A stretch of 34,919 nucleotides of DNA from a virus, in the IMG/VR virus record IMGVR_UViG_3300049491_000611, positions 1 to 34,919 of that record; one strand, 5' to 3'. Every line of letters begins with the position of its first letter. Positions within the stretch are counted from its first letter, which is position 1. The position numbers and the translations under genes were made by a program. This document shows positions 29,847-34,919 of this stretch, piece by piece. The notes beneath the pieces are model-generated. The model searched no databases. It was not told the DNA's origin and saw only the letters and a list, made by a program, of their open reading frames with translations.

Positions 29847-30251
29847 TTAAAGAATTACTACTAAAAAAAGCCCTAAAATTAATAAGGCCATTGCAACAAA
29901 AAACACTTTGAACAACTCCCAAATAAATGAATTTGTATTGTCTTTTTGCCAATAACCCACCACCAAATGACAGGCCACAATATGACCATCCACGGCCTGT
30001 TCCCAAGTTTCGTATCGGTCGCAATAGTTGTCGGCAATACTTCCAAAAATCATTGTTTCAAACAGCAAGGGCGCACCAGTTGGCTCAAAAAAAGAACGGT
30101 GGTCGATGCCTATAAAAACGGTAGAAACATCGGTATCGGTAAAAGTGGCTTTTGCAACCCGCCTATTTTCAATTTTTTCAAATTCCGCACCCCACTTCAA
30201 AACGCTGTCGGTTTCGTGGATTTCCTTGCCCTGTAAATAGTAATATTTCAT
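29847..30251 (-). CDS. Widespread phage protein with added membrane anchor
   Basis: 134 aa. VSTVFIGIDHRSFF, then PLLFETMIFG, then YCDRYETWEQAVDGHIVAC is a pattern shared by small phage proteins from several bacterial phyla; their function is not known to me. Unlike the usual soluble form, this copy ends in a long hydrophobic segment (LFKVFFVAMALLILGLFLVV, residues ~113-132), so it is probably anchored in the inner membrane with its conserved domain in the cytoplasm. It overlaps the next gene upstream by ATGA. Confidence 0.78.
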   Translation of the reverse strand: MKYYYLQGKEIHETDSVLKWGAEFEKIENRRVAKATFTDTDVSTVFIGIDHRSFFEPTGAPLLFETMIFGSIADNYCDRYETWEQAVDGHIVACHLVVGYWQKDNTNSFIWELFKVFFVAMALLILGLFLVVIL

Positions 30252-30616
30252 ATTTCAATGTGTTTTTCTTCCAACTCGCTTAAATCGCAATTATCCCTAA
30301 ACCATTTTTTAAACTTCCATAACCAGTAAAGCGAATAAGGGGAATTTAAGTAATGAAACCCGCTTTTGTATAAAAACAGCCCTTTTCTAAGTGAAAAGCG
30401 GTCTTTTTTGTACATCCAAATAAGCATATCATCAGCAAATAAAGGGCTGGAGCAAATTATTTCAGATTGTTTATCTACATAAAATTTCCTATTTTTTAAA
30501 TCCTCGTAAATTTTATGATACTGGCTATAATCACGCCAAAATATTAAGGCATTAATCCCGCACATTGTAACGTACCACCGTAACAAAAACGTAACAATAA
30601 GTTTAAATTCCTCCAT
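30248..30616 (-). CDS. Hypothetical membrane-associated protein, 122 aa
   Basis: An N-terminal hydrophobic segment (FKLIVTFLLRWYVTMCGINA, residues ~4-23) is followed by a basic, aromatic-rich domain (YSLYWLWKFKKWFRDNC). It is coupled by ATGA to the anchored protein at 29847-30251, so both may form a membrane complex. No family recognised. Confidence 0.66.
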   Translation of the reverse strand: MEEFKLIVTFLLRWYVTMCGINALIFWRDYSQYHKIYEDLKNRKFYVDKQSEIICSSPLFADDMLIWMYKKDRFSLRKGLFLYKSGFHYLNSPYSLYWLWKFKKWFRDNCDLSELEEKHIEI

Positions 30617-30618
30617 AA

Positions 30619-31173
30619 CTACAAAATTTGACCGTTTGCCCGCATTGTTTCAAGCCGTTTCGCTGGGTTTGGATTCCATTTTGGTTCTTGTGCGCTCCCC
30701 CAGCTGTTCCCGTACTTTTCCCGCCTCGTGTCCCAGTGCTTTGTCGGGTTGGCCAACCTCTTAGGCTGGCTTCTTATCAGTTCAAGGTGGCTAATCCAGC
30801 GTATATTGTCCCAACGATTATTCGTGTGTTCTTTTACTATGTGGGTGGCATAAAACGCCCGCCCCGCTTTTTCAAGTTCTTGGATATACTTTGGTTTGCG
30901 TACCCAGTGGTCAGCAACCGCCCGATGAATGTAAATTGTGCGGTTTTTTTTCACACCCTTTTCATCCGTTACCACAATGCTCGTAAATAAAAACGGCTCA
31001 ATTCCGTTCGTTCTTACGGCCTTAATCAATTCGGGGTAAACCCTAAAATATTCAACCCCGTTGCGAACACCTATTGAAATATTCCTTTCCAAAGATTTAA
31101 TTCGGCCTAAGTTGGAAATCAGATAATATTTTAAATCATACAGCTGTTTCCATTGTTCAACTTCATCTTTCAT
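30619..31173 (-). CDS. NUMOD4/HNH-type endonuclease
   Basis: 184 aa. The N-terminus is a NUMOD4 motif: EQWKQLYDLKYYLISNLGRI followed by KS. IHRAVADHWV and then THIVKEHTNNRWDNIRWISH give the HNH-like His, Asn and the 'NL-W' ending. The C-terminal 45 residues are basic. Such proteins are free-standing homing endonucleases or phage nucleases. The gene does not interrupt a visible gene, and it has the usual 2-bp gap, so it is integrated into the operon. Activity probable from the motifs. Confidence 0.8.
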   Translation of the reverse strand: MKDEVEQWKQLYDLKYYLISNLGRIKSLERNISIGVRNGVEYFRVYPELIKAVRTNGIEPFLFTSIVVTDEKGVKKNRTIYIHRAVADHWVRKPKYIQELEKAGRAFYATHIVKEHTNNRWDNIRWISHLELIRSQPKRLANPTKHWDTRREKYGNSWGSAQEPKWNPNPAKRLETMRANGQIL

Positions 31174-31177
31174 AATT

Positions 31178-31603
31178 TCAATTTTGGCTTATAAAATCTT
31201 TAAACACCACCCCCAAGCTAACATCACGCATATTTCTAACAATATGCATCAACCTTCGGCAGTGGGGAACTCTTTTATAAACCGCCCCCGTTTGGCTGTT
31301 GTATGGTATTACAAAGGCACTGAAATCCCCGTTTTCGGTGCAAAGAACGGCCACGAAATCGGTGGCCATATCTCCACCAGCTGGGAAATCAATTGCAAAA
31401 TAAATCCGTTTGCAATTTGAGGCCACGTACATAGTTATTAATTTATAGCAGTCTTCAACGCTGTCCACTCCAGCAACCACGATAAAATCGATGTGGCCGT
31501 CTGCCTTTTCGACAAAACAATGAAACGGGAAATAGCCAAATTCCCCGTTGCCTTGTTTGGTAATCTTTACGTTGGTTTTTACAAATTCCTCAATATCTTT
31601 CAT
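31178..31603 (-). CDS. Hypothetical protein, 141 aa, behind the CACA-repeat leader
   Basis: A soluble alpha/beta protein (DFIVVAGVDSVEDCYKLITM; CKRIYFAIDFPAGGDMATDF; VAVLCTENGDFSAFVIPYNS). The His/Arg-rich VPHCRRLMHIVRNMRD follows. No family recognised. Its leader contains a repeat array almost identical at its end to the one before the partition operon, so both may be controlled by the same protein. Confidence 0.68.
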   Translation of the reverse strand: MKDIEEFVKTNVKITKQGNGEFGYFPFHCFVEKADGHIDFIVVAGVDSVEDCYKLITMYVASNCKRIYFAIDFPAGGDMATDFVAVLCTENGDFSAFVIPYNSQTGAVYKRVPHCRRLMHIVRNMRDVSLGVVFKDFISQN

Positions 31604-31660
31604 CTTTTTGTGTTTTATGTGACTAATGTGTTTCGTGTGTTTTATGTGGTTGGTGTGCTT
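31601..31660 (-). repeat. CACA-type repeat leader, second copy
   Basis: Read on the minus strand, about 50 bp of ACACCAACCACATAAAACAC, GAAACACATTAGTCACAT-type repeats run into the ATG at 31603. The last 30 bp including the start codon match plus-strand 2979-3008 at 27 of 30 positions. Confidence 0.6.
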
Positions 31661-31923
31661 GATAGGCCGAATACTTTTTGCATCATCTTAAAAGCCCGCT
31701 TTTCGAAACGGTGGTCTTCGGGGTAATTAACAGCCTTTGCCATCCAACCCGCAAAACATTGGGGACAATAACAGGAATGTAAAACGGCTATGTAATACGC
31801 CTTTTCAAACCCATCGCAACAACTGTCGCAAATACCCAAACCCCCGAAAATCTTTTCCCGACATTCTTGGCCAGTACATTCAATTACCTTAAAATTCTTT
31901 TCGTTTTTAATAATTTGTGCCAT
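31642..31923 (-). CDS. Cys-rich zinc-binding protein, 93 aa
   Basis: Two Cys clusters, GICDSCCDGFEKAYYIAVLH (residues ~29-48) and SCYCPQCFAGW (~49-60), plus an upstream CTGQECRE. The order CxxC...CxCxxC with aromatic residues suggests a treble-clef or zinc-ribbon fold. Similar proteins are common among small genes of Bacteroidota phages and conjugative elements; no function is known. It precedes the 141-aa gene by 38 bp. Confidence 0.74.
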   Translation of the reverse strand: MAQIIKNEKNFKVIECTGQECREKIFGGLGICDSCCDGFEKAYYIAVLHSCYCPQCFAGWMAKAVNYPEDHRFEKRAFKMMQKVFGLSSTPTT

Positions 31924-31938
31924 TGATTTATAATTTAA

Positions 31939-32235
31939 TTAGTAAACATTAAAAGTCAGTTCCTCCCCGTGCGAATACAGTTTGCCACGATGCCAGCACG
32001 TACCCCGATTACTTTTTGAGGCATAATAAAGGCACTCCGATTTTTTGCAAATTGAACGCTCTAAAACTTCCCCGTAATGGCCACAAAAAACAAAGTCGGG
32101 GTTGTCGAAATCGGGGACGGCCTCAATTAAAGTTATTTCGGCAAGCCCGTCCGCTTTGGCATCGGCCAAATGGCTATCCAACGGACTGCAAATTGTATCA
32201 TCAATAGTTTTGAAATATAATTTTCGCCTTGCCAT
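31939..32235 (-). CDS. Cys/His protein, first gene of the early operon
   Basis: 98 aa. The second half carries FCGHYGEVLERSICKKSECL and YYASKSNRGTCWHRGKLYSH, giving four Cys and two or three His in an order that could bind zinc. The first half is acidic. It is driven by the promoter at 32263-32295 and opens the 32.2-28.75 kb unit. I have seen similar C-terminal halves in Bacteroidota mobile elements, without function. Confidence 0.7.
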   Translation of the reverse strand: MARRKLYFKTIDDTICSPLDSHLADAKADGLAEITLIEAVPDFDNPDFVFCGHYGEVLERSICKKSECLYYASKSNRGTCWHRGKLYSHGEELTFNVY

Positions 32236-32262
32236 AATGTTAACTTTTTTTAAGGTTTACCC

Positions 32263-32318
32263 AAATATAAAAAATTAAAGTATTGACAGCCAAATTAATC
32301 GATTATTTTATACCTAAC
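32263..32318 (-). promoter_or_regulatory. Early operon promoter
   Basis: On the minus strand TTTG (about 32292-32295) and TATATTTG (32263-32270) are 21 bp apart, a good Bacteroidota promoter, 28 bp before the ATG at 32235. An AATCGATT palindrome lies just upstream. Confidence 0.7.
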
Positions 32319-32363
32319 AACGTGTAAATGCAAAAAAGCACGGTTTCAGCACGGAAAAATCAC

Positions 32364-32385
32364 AAAAAAAGCACGTTTCCGTGCT
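32364..32385 (-). terminator. Strong terminator with GAAA tetraloop
   Basis: Minus strand: GCACG-GAAA-CGTGC (32371-32384) followed by seven T (32364-32370). A further copy of GCACGG lies at 32349-32354 and can form an alternative, longer stem. It ends the 34-32.4 kb unit. The segment 32386-32451 holds the GTAC repeats. Confidence 0.9.
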
Positions 32386-32404
32386 TGCTTTACAACTTTT
32401 TTTT

Positions 32405-32460
32405 TGGTACTGGGTTCGGTACTCGTACCGTTTTAGTACTGTTTTAGTACTTTAAGTACT
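32405..32460. repeat. GTAC-palindrome repeat cluster
   Basis: Six GTAC tetramers in 53 bp (at 32407, 32419, 32425, 32436, 32447 and 32456), including a tandem 11-bp repeat of GTTTTAGTACT type. The last one overlaps the stop codon region of the 84-aa gene. Spacing of 9-12 bp puts most of them on one face of the helix, as for a binding array. Purpose unknown. Confidence 0.55.
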
Positions 32461-32706
32461 TTTTTGAGCGTGGAATTTATTGCAGTGGCCACAATACAAA
32501 AATTTTATATCGTTTTGGTTGTAGCTGGTGCGCCCGCACGTAAGGCACGTGATTCCCTGCTGGTGCAAACGTTCGGTTTCTACTAAAACATAACCTTCAA
32601 AAGCCATTTTTGAAAGGCCGTTAAGGGCATCAATAATTTCTTGGGGGCAATTTTCGTCAACCGTTGCCGTTCCCCCGTGCGTTAATTTTATCCGTTTGGT
32701 TGCCAT
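32452..32706 (-). CDS. Zinc-ribbon protein, 84 aa
   Basis: The N-terminal part is basic and beta-rich (KRIKLTHGGTATVDENCPQE), then a helix. The C-terminal ITCLTCGRTSYNQNDIKFLY with CGHCNKFH is a CxxC...CxxC zinc ribbon of a kind common in phage and plasmid regulators. It is the last gene before the strong terminator and follows the alpha-CTD-like gene by 10 bp. It may act in transcription with its neighbour; inferred. Confidence 0.77.
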   Translation of the reverse strand: MATKRIKLTHGGTATVDENCPQEIIDALNGLSKMAFEGYVLVETERLHQQGITCLTCGRTSYNQNDIKFLYCGHCNKFHAQKST

Positions 32707-32716
32707 TGTGTTTTAA

Positions 32717-32920
32717 TTAAGGTTCTAAAGTTATCCCAGCTTCTAGCAAAATTTTATCAATTTCAATCATAACCGCCTTTCCGCAATTACGCAAACCCAT
32801 TATTTTTTTTCGGGGCAAAAGTTGCAAATCTGCCAAAATTTGGAAGCCAGCACCCCGCAAACAGTTTTTTGTTCTTGCAGTACAAACAAGGTCAATTATT
32901 TTTGTGTTTTCTGTTATCAT
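32717..32920 (-). CDS. RNA polymerase alpha C-terminal-domain-like protein
   Basis: 67 aa from the ATG at 32920, coupled by ATGA to the gene upstream (a GTG at 32926 would add two residues). TARTKNCLRGAGFQILADLQ, then LRNCGKAVMIEIDKILLEAG ITL follows the two helix-hairpin-helix turns of the bacterial alpha-CTD ('R..N.L....i.t..dL', 'n.G.ks..Ei...L...gl.L'). In bacteria that domain binds UP elements and activators. A free phage-encoded copy could redirect host polymerase. The fold is likely; the role is inferred. Confidence 0.78.
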   Translation of the reverse strand: MITENTKIIDLVCTARTKNCLRGAGFQILADLQLLPRKKIMGLRNCGKAVMIEIDKILLEAGITLEP

Positions 32921-33318
32921 AACCACGTTTCAACTATTTTTTGATCATCGCTTTCATCCCTCGGGATTTTAAACAAACCCATTCCAAAAAGTTTCTCCCT
33001 AATTTTATCCAAATCGGCATCAACCATAAAAACCTCCATTGCAACGGGTTCGTTTTCGGGTGGTACAACTTCCCACCTACGGGCAACAAACGTATCGGGG
33101 TAATCGGTCGGGCTATTGTAAATCGTGTACAAATTCATATTTTTTTTAATTAGGTGTTTTATTGTGTTGTTGGTGTAATGCTGTTTGCAAACTTTATGAA
33201 GCTTTGTGAAAGCCCGCATAGTTGCGCACATTTCAGTTAAGGGCATCGGAAGCACTAAATAAAAATCCCCTTTGCAGTGGGTGCAAAACATGCTATTTCC
33301 ATTTATTAATGAAGCCAT
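32917..33318 (-). CDS. Two-part protein: Cys domain joined to a YPD..VARRW domain
   Basis: 133 aa. Residues 1-49 (FCTHCKGDFYLVLPMPLTEM ... FTKLHKVCKQH) match the look of a small stand-alone phage zinc protein. Residues 61-133 (LYTIYNSPTDYPDTFVARRW) match another small stand-alone protein. The join (residues 50-60, codons ACC AAC AAC ACA ATA AAA...) looks like a translated spacer. An internal ATG at 33138 would give the second part alone (73 aa). Either a fusion, or two genes in one frame that lost a stop. Functions unknown. Confidence 0.7.
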   Translation of the reverse strand: MASLINGNSMFCTHCKGDFYLVLPMPLTEMCATMRAFTKLHKVCKQHYTNNTIKHLIKKNMNLYTIYNSPTDYPDTFVARRWEVVPPENEPVAMEVFMVDADLDKIREKLFGMGLFKIPRDESDDQKIVETWL

Positions 33319-33321
33319 ATT

Positions 33322-33765
33322 TTAAAGATTTAGGTAAATGTTATTGATTTTATCCTGTTCAAGAATTTCTAATTTTGTGCGCTCAATGTTTGGGGGAGAA
33401 TAATTACCAATATTGAATTGATAATTAAAAGCTGGTTTGAATTTCTTGATTAAGAAAATTTCCATAATTTCAACCAAATCAGCGGGGATTTCACAATAAG
33501 CAAAATATTTATAATGCTTCCTTTTTTCCAGCGTTAATCTATTGTCGTAGTTTTCCAAATCCTCAATTCTTGTAAATTCCACAAACAAATGACTTCTTAA
33601 ACGGTGCGTAATGCAACGGTTCGCCCTACCAATGTAAAGCAACTTTTCGCTTTCATCGTATAAAAAATAACACCCCTTTATTTTGTTTTTCGGCAAATTT
33701 TGTTCTGAAATTTCAAACAACCCCGAAAAATTAGTTATTTGGTATTTAATTTTTAATCCTTGCAT
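33322..33765 (-). CDS. GIY-YIG nuclease-domain protein
   Basis: 147 aa. GCYFLYDESEKLLYIGRANR at residues 31-50 is the GIY-YIG core, with Cys-Tyr in the first half (GCY) and YIG in the second, followed by the catalytic-type Arg in THRLRSHL and the Glu in EIMEIFLIKKFKPAFNYQ. Single-domain GIY-YIG proteins are nicking or homing endonucleases. It ends KINNIYLNL, almost the same as the end of the recombinase upstream. Two bp separate the genes. Confidence 0.85.
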   Translation of the reverse strand: MQGLKIKYQITNFSGLFEISEQNLPKNKIKGCYFLYDESEKLLYIGRANRCITHRLRSHLFVEFTRIEDLENYDNRLTLEKRKHYKYFAYCEIPADLVEIMEIFLIKKFKPAFNYQFNIGNYSPPNIERTKLEILEQDKINNIYLNL

Positions 33766-33767
33766 TT

Positions 33768-34322
33768 TTATAGATTTAGGTAAATATCGTTCAATTCCTC
33801 TTGTCGTATGCCTAAATAAACCCGTGTCGTGCGTAGGTCGCTATGATTAAACAACTCGGATAAATAAATTAGACTTGATTCGGTTTCTTGGTTGTTTTTA
33901 TAAACCCTACGGCCAAAGGATTTTCTTAGTGTGTGGGTGCTTATGTTAAGCCCGCTTTTTACATCTTTTTCAAAAACCTTTTTGAGCATTCGGTTTAAAT
34001 GCCAAATTGTAACGACCCCGCCTTTTTGAGTAATAAAAGGGCTACCAGTATAATCGGGTTCAATTATTGAATGTATGGCTTCGTTTATGGCAATTTTTTT
34101 CTTTTTGTCCGTTTTTTGCTCCTTAACAAAAAGGGTTTCTTTTTTTAGGTCGTCCCAAGTTAATTTCAAAACATCGGAACACCGCAAACCAGTATTTAAA
34201 GAAATGGTAATGTAATCCGCAATAAGTTTTTGCTTTGGGTTTTTGCGCAACCTTAAAACTACTCCAACGATATAATCAAAATCTAAGTAGTCGCATTTTG
34301 TGTTTGAATCCTTCAATGACAT
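33768..34322 (-). CDS. Minimal tyrosine recombinase
   Basis: 184 aa from the ATG at 34322 (MSLKDSNTK); a longer frame to 34412 runs through the promoter box. It is a catalytic domain: Arg47 in TGLRCSD, a Lys-rich beta hairpin (KTDKKKKI, ~71-77), His130-x-x-Arg133 in HTLRKSFGRR, His160 in LFNHSD and the nucleophile Tyr169 in TTRVYLG. The usual N-terminal core-binding and arm-binding domains are missing, as in FimB/FimE-size recombinases. It could integrate the phage, invert DNA or resolve dimers. The lox-like inverted repeat 126 bp upstream is a likely substrate. Confidence 0.88.
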   Translation of the reverse strand: MSLKDSNTKCDYLDFDYIVGVVLRLRKNPKQKLIADYITISLNTGLRCSDVLKLTWDDLKKETLFVKEQKTDKKKKIAINEAIHSIIEPDYTGSPFITQKGGVVTIWHLNRMLKKVFEKDVKSGLNISTHTLRKSFGRRVYKNNQETESSLIYLSELFNHSDLRTTRVYLGIRQEELNDIYLNL

Positions 34323-34337
34323 AATTTCCTTTTTGAC

Positions 34338-34345
34338 CAAAGATA
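34338..34345 (-). promoter_or_regulatory. -7 box of the recombinase gene
   Basis: TATCTTTG on the minus strand, 15 bp before the ATG at 34322, so the leader would be very short or absent. No TTTG at -33. The 60 bp upstream are A/T-rich. Confidence 0.45.
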
Positions 34346-34447
34346 AACAAAAATGTACACTTTTAACGTATTTAGAATAAAATTGCACATTTACAAATTG
34401 CAAAAAAATCAAATTTTTTTAACTACCTAAAAATCAGCCCCCATTCT

Positions 34448-34482
34448 GAAAATGTCCACTAATGTACTTAGTGGACATTTTC
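34448..34482. repeat. Perfect 15-bp inverted repeat (lox-like) upstream of the recombinase
   Basis: GAAAATGTCCACTAA (34448-34462), TGTAC, TTAGTGGACATTTTC (34468-34482). Read as 13-bp arms and a 9-bp centre it has the size of loxP (13-8-13). It has no T-run that would make it a terminator, and it stands between a real terminator and the recombinase promoter. Likely a recombinase crossover site or an operator. Confidence 0.7.
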
Positions 34483-34487
34483 AAGCA

Positions 34488-34514
34488 CAAAAAAACCGCC
34501 AAAACAGCGGTTTC
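34488..34514 (-). terminator. Terminator of the coiled-coil gene
   Basis: Minus strand: AAACCGC-TGTTTTG-GCGGTTT with seven T (34490s to 34514). It ends the transcript of the gene at 34549-34884. Confidence 0.88.
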
Positions 34515-34548
34515 CCAAAAATGGATTTATTTAGAGAGTGAATTGCAG

Positions 34549-34884
34549 TTATTGAACTTTTTTTGGTTTTGGGGTGTGGTTTGAAACTTCCTCGATTTCT
34601 TTAACATCAATTTCATTAATCACATTTTCGTTTTTAATGTTTTCAATGTCGGCATCGGTAACGGCAAATTTTTCCCGCAATAATTTATTTTCATTTTCCA
34701 AAATTTCGACCTTAACCGTTAATTCGGTGTTTTTGTTTGCCAGTGTATCAACTTCAATCAATTTTGATTTTATCAATTCATTAATTTGCAAAACTTGTTG
34801 AACCCCTTCTTTTGGAAATAATTTTGCTTGATAAGCACCCTCCAAAAGTCCATCCATAAATTTTAATAAATTTTCCGTTTCCAT
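34549..34884 (-). CDS. Coiled-coil protein, 111 aa
   Basis: Residues ~35-75 form a regular coiled coil (VDTLANKNTELTVKVEILEN ENKLLREKF). The N-terminus is helical and hydrophobic, and the C-terminus is acidic and then Pro/Lys-rich (NHTPKPKKVQ). It probably dimerises. It has its own terminator and an upstream TATCTTTA near 34908-34915, one base from the -7 consensus. No family recognised. Confidence 0.68.
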   Translation of the reverse strand: METENLLKFMDGLLEGAYQAKLFPKEGVQQVLQINELIKSKLIEVDTLANKNTELTVKVEILENENKLLREKFAVTDADIENIKNENVINEIDVKEIEEVSNHTPKPKKVQ

Positions 34885-34919
34885 TGTTAAAAATTTTTAA
34901 GTTGTATAAAGATATAAAT

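Noticed and set aside
1-34919. CRISPR array, rRNA, insertion sequence
   Set aside because: No regularly spaced repeats of CRISPR form, no rRNA-like stretch and no transposase motif were seen.

Overview
The window looks like most of a temperate or plasmid-like siphovirus genome from a Bacteroidota host, probably a flavobacterium. The reasons are: AT-rich DNA, almost no Shine-Dalgarno sites, A-rich leaders, and repeated TAnnTTTG promoter boxes (the Bacteroidota -7 element), some paired with a TTTG 19-21 bp upstream. Genes are small, abut or overlap by ATGA/TAATG, and nearly all lie on the minus strand. Names come from motifs read by eye; no database search was possible.

Layout in direction of transcription (right to left). 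(1) 34.9-32.4 kb: coiled-coil protein, minimal tyrosine recombinase with a lox-like 15-bp inverted repeat upstream, GIY-YIG nuclease, a two-part Cys protein, an RNA polymerase alpha-CTD-like protein and a zinc-ribbon protein, ending at a strong terminator. (2) 32.3-28.75 kb: an early operon of small accessory proteins (Cys-rich proteins, NUMOD4/HNH-like nuclease, DUF7694-like protein, small membrane proteins). (3) 28.7-27.6 kb: a control region with one plus-strand gene and two candidate structured RNAs. (4) 27.6-18.4 kb: replication-initiator-like protein with ENPTL repeats, many small unknown genes under a shared palindromic operator, an SbcC/Rad50-like ATPase and a RecT-like annealing protein. 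(5) 18.1-15.6 kb: small proteins, a metallo-beta-lactamase-fold hydrolase and a ParB-fold protein. (6) 15.5-4.4 kb: a TerS-like DNA-binding domain, a tight cassette of ParB-fold / cupin / PAPS-reductase-like / ParB-fold genes, then TerS, TerL, portal, prohead protease, HK97-type capsid, connectors and tail tube. (7) 4.36-2.8 kb: a plus-strand partition island (83-aa protein, ParA, ribbon-helix-helix-like partner) with a repeat array upstream. (8) 2.8-0 kb: two minor tail-region proteins and the start of the tape measure gene, which runs off the left edge. Lysis, tail-tip and fibre genes are not in the window.

The points most worth following are: the ParB/cupin/PAPS-reductase cassette fused to the packaging operon; the partition island plus a 184-aa recombinase with a lox-like site, which together suggest an extrachromosomal phage-plasmid life style; a regulon of four matching palindromes, three of them covering the -33 box of a promoter at the same 19-bp spacing; and a candidate ~110-nt RNA with mutually exclusive helices.
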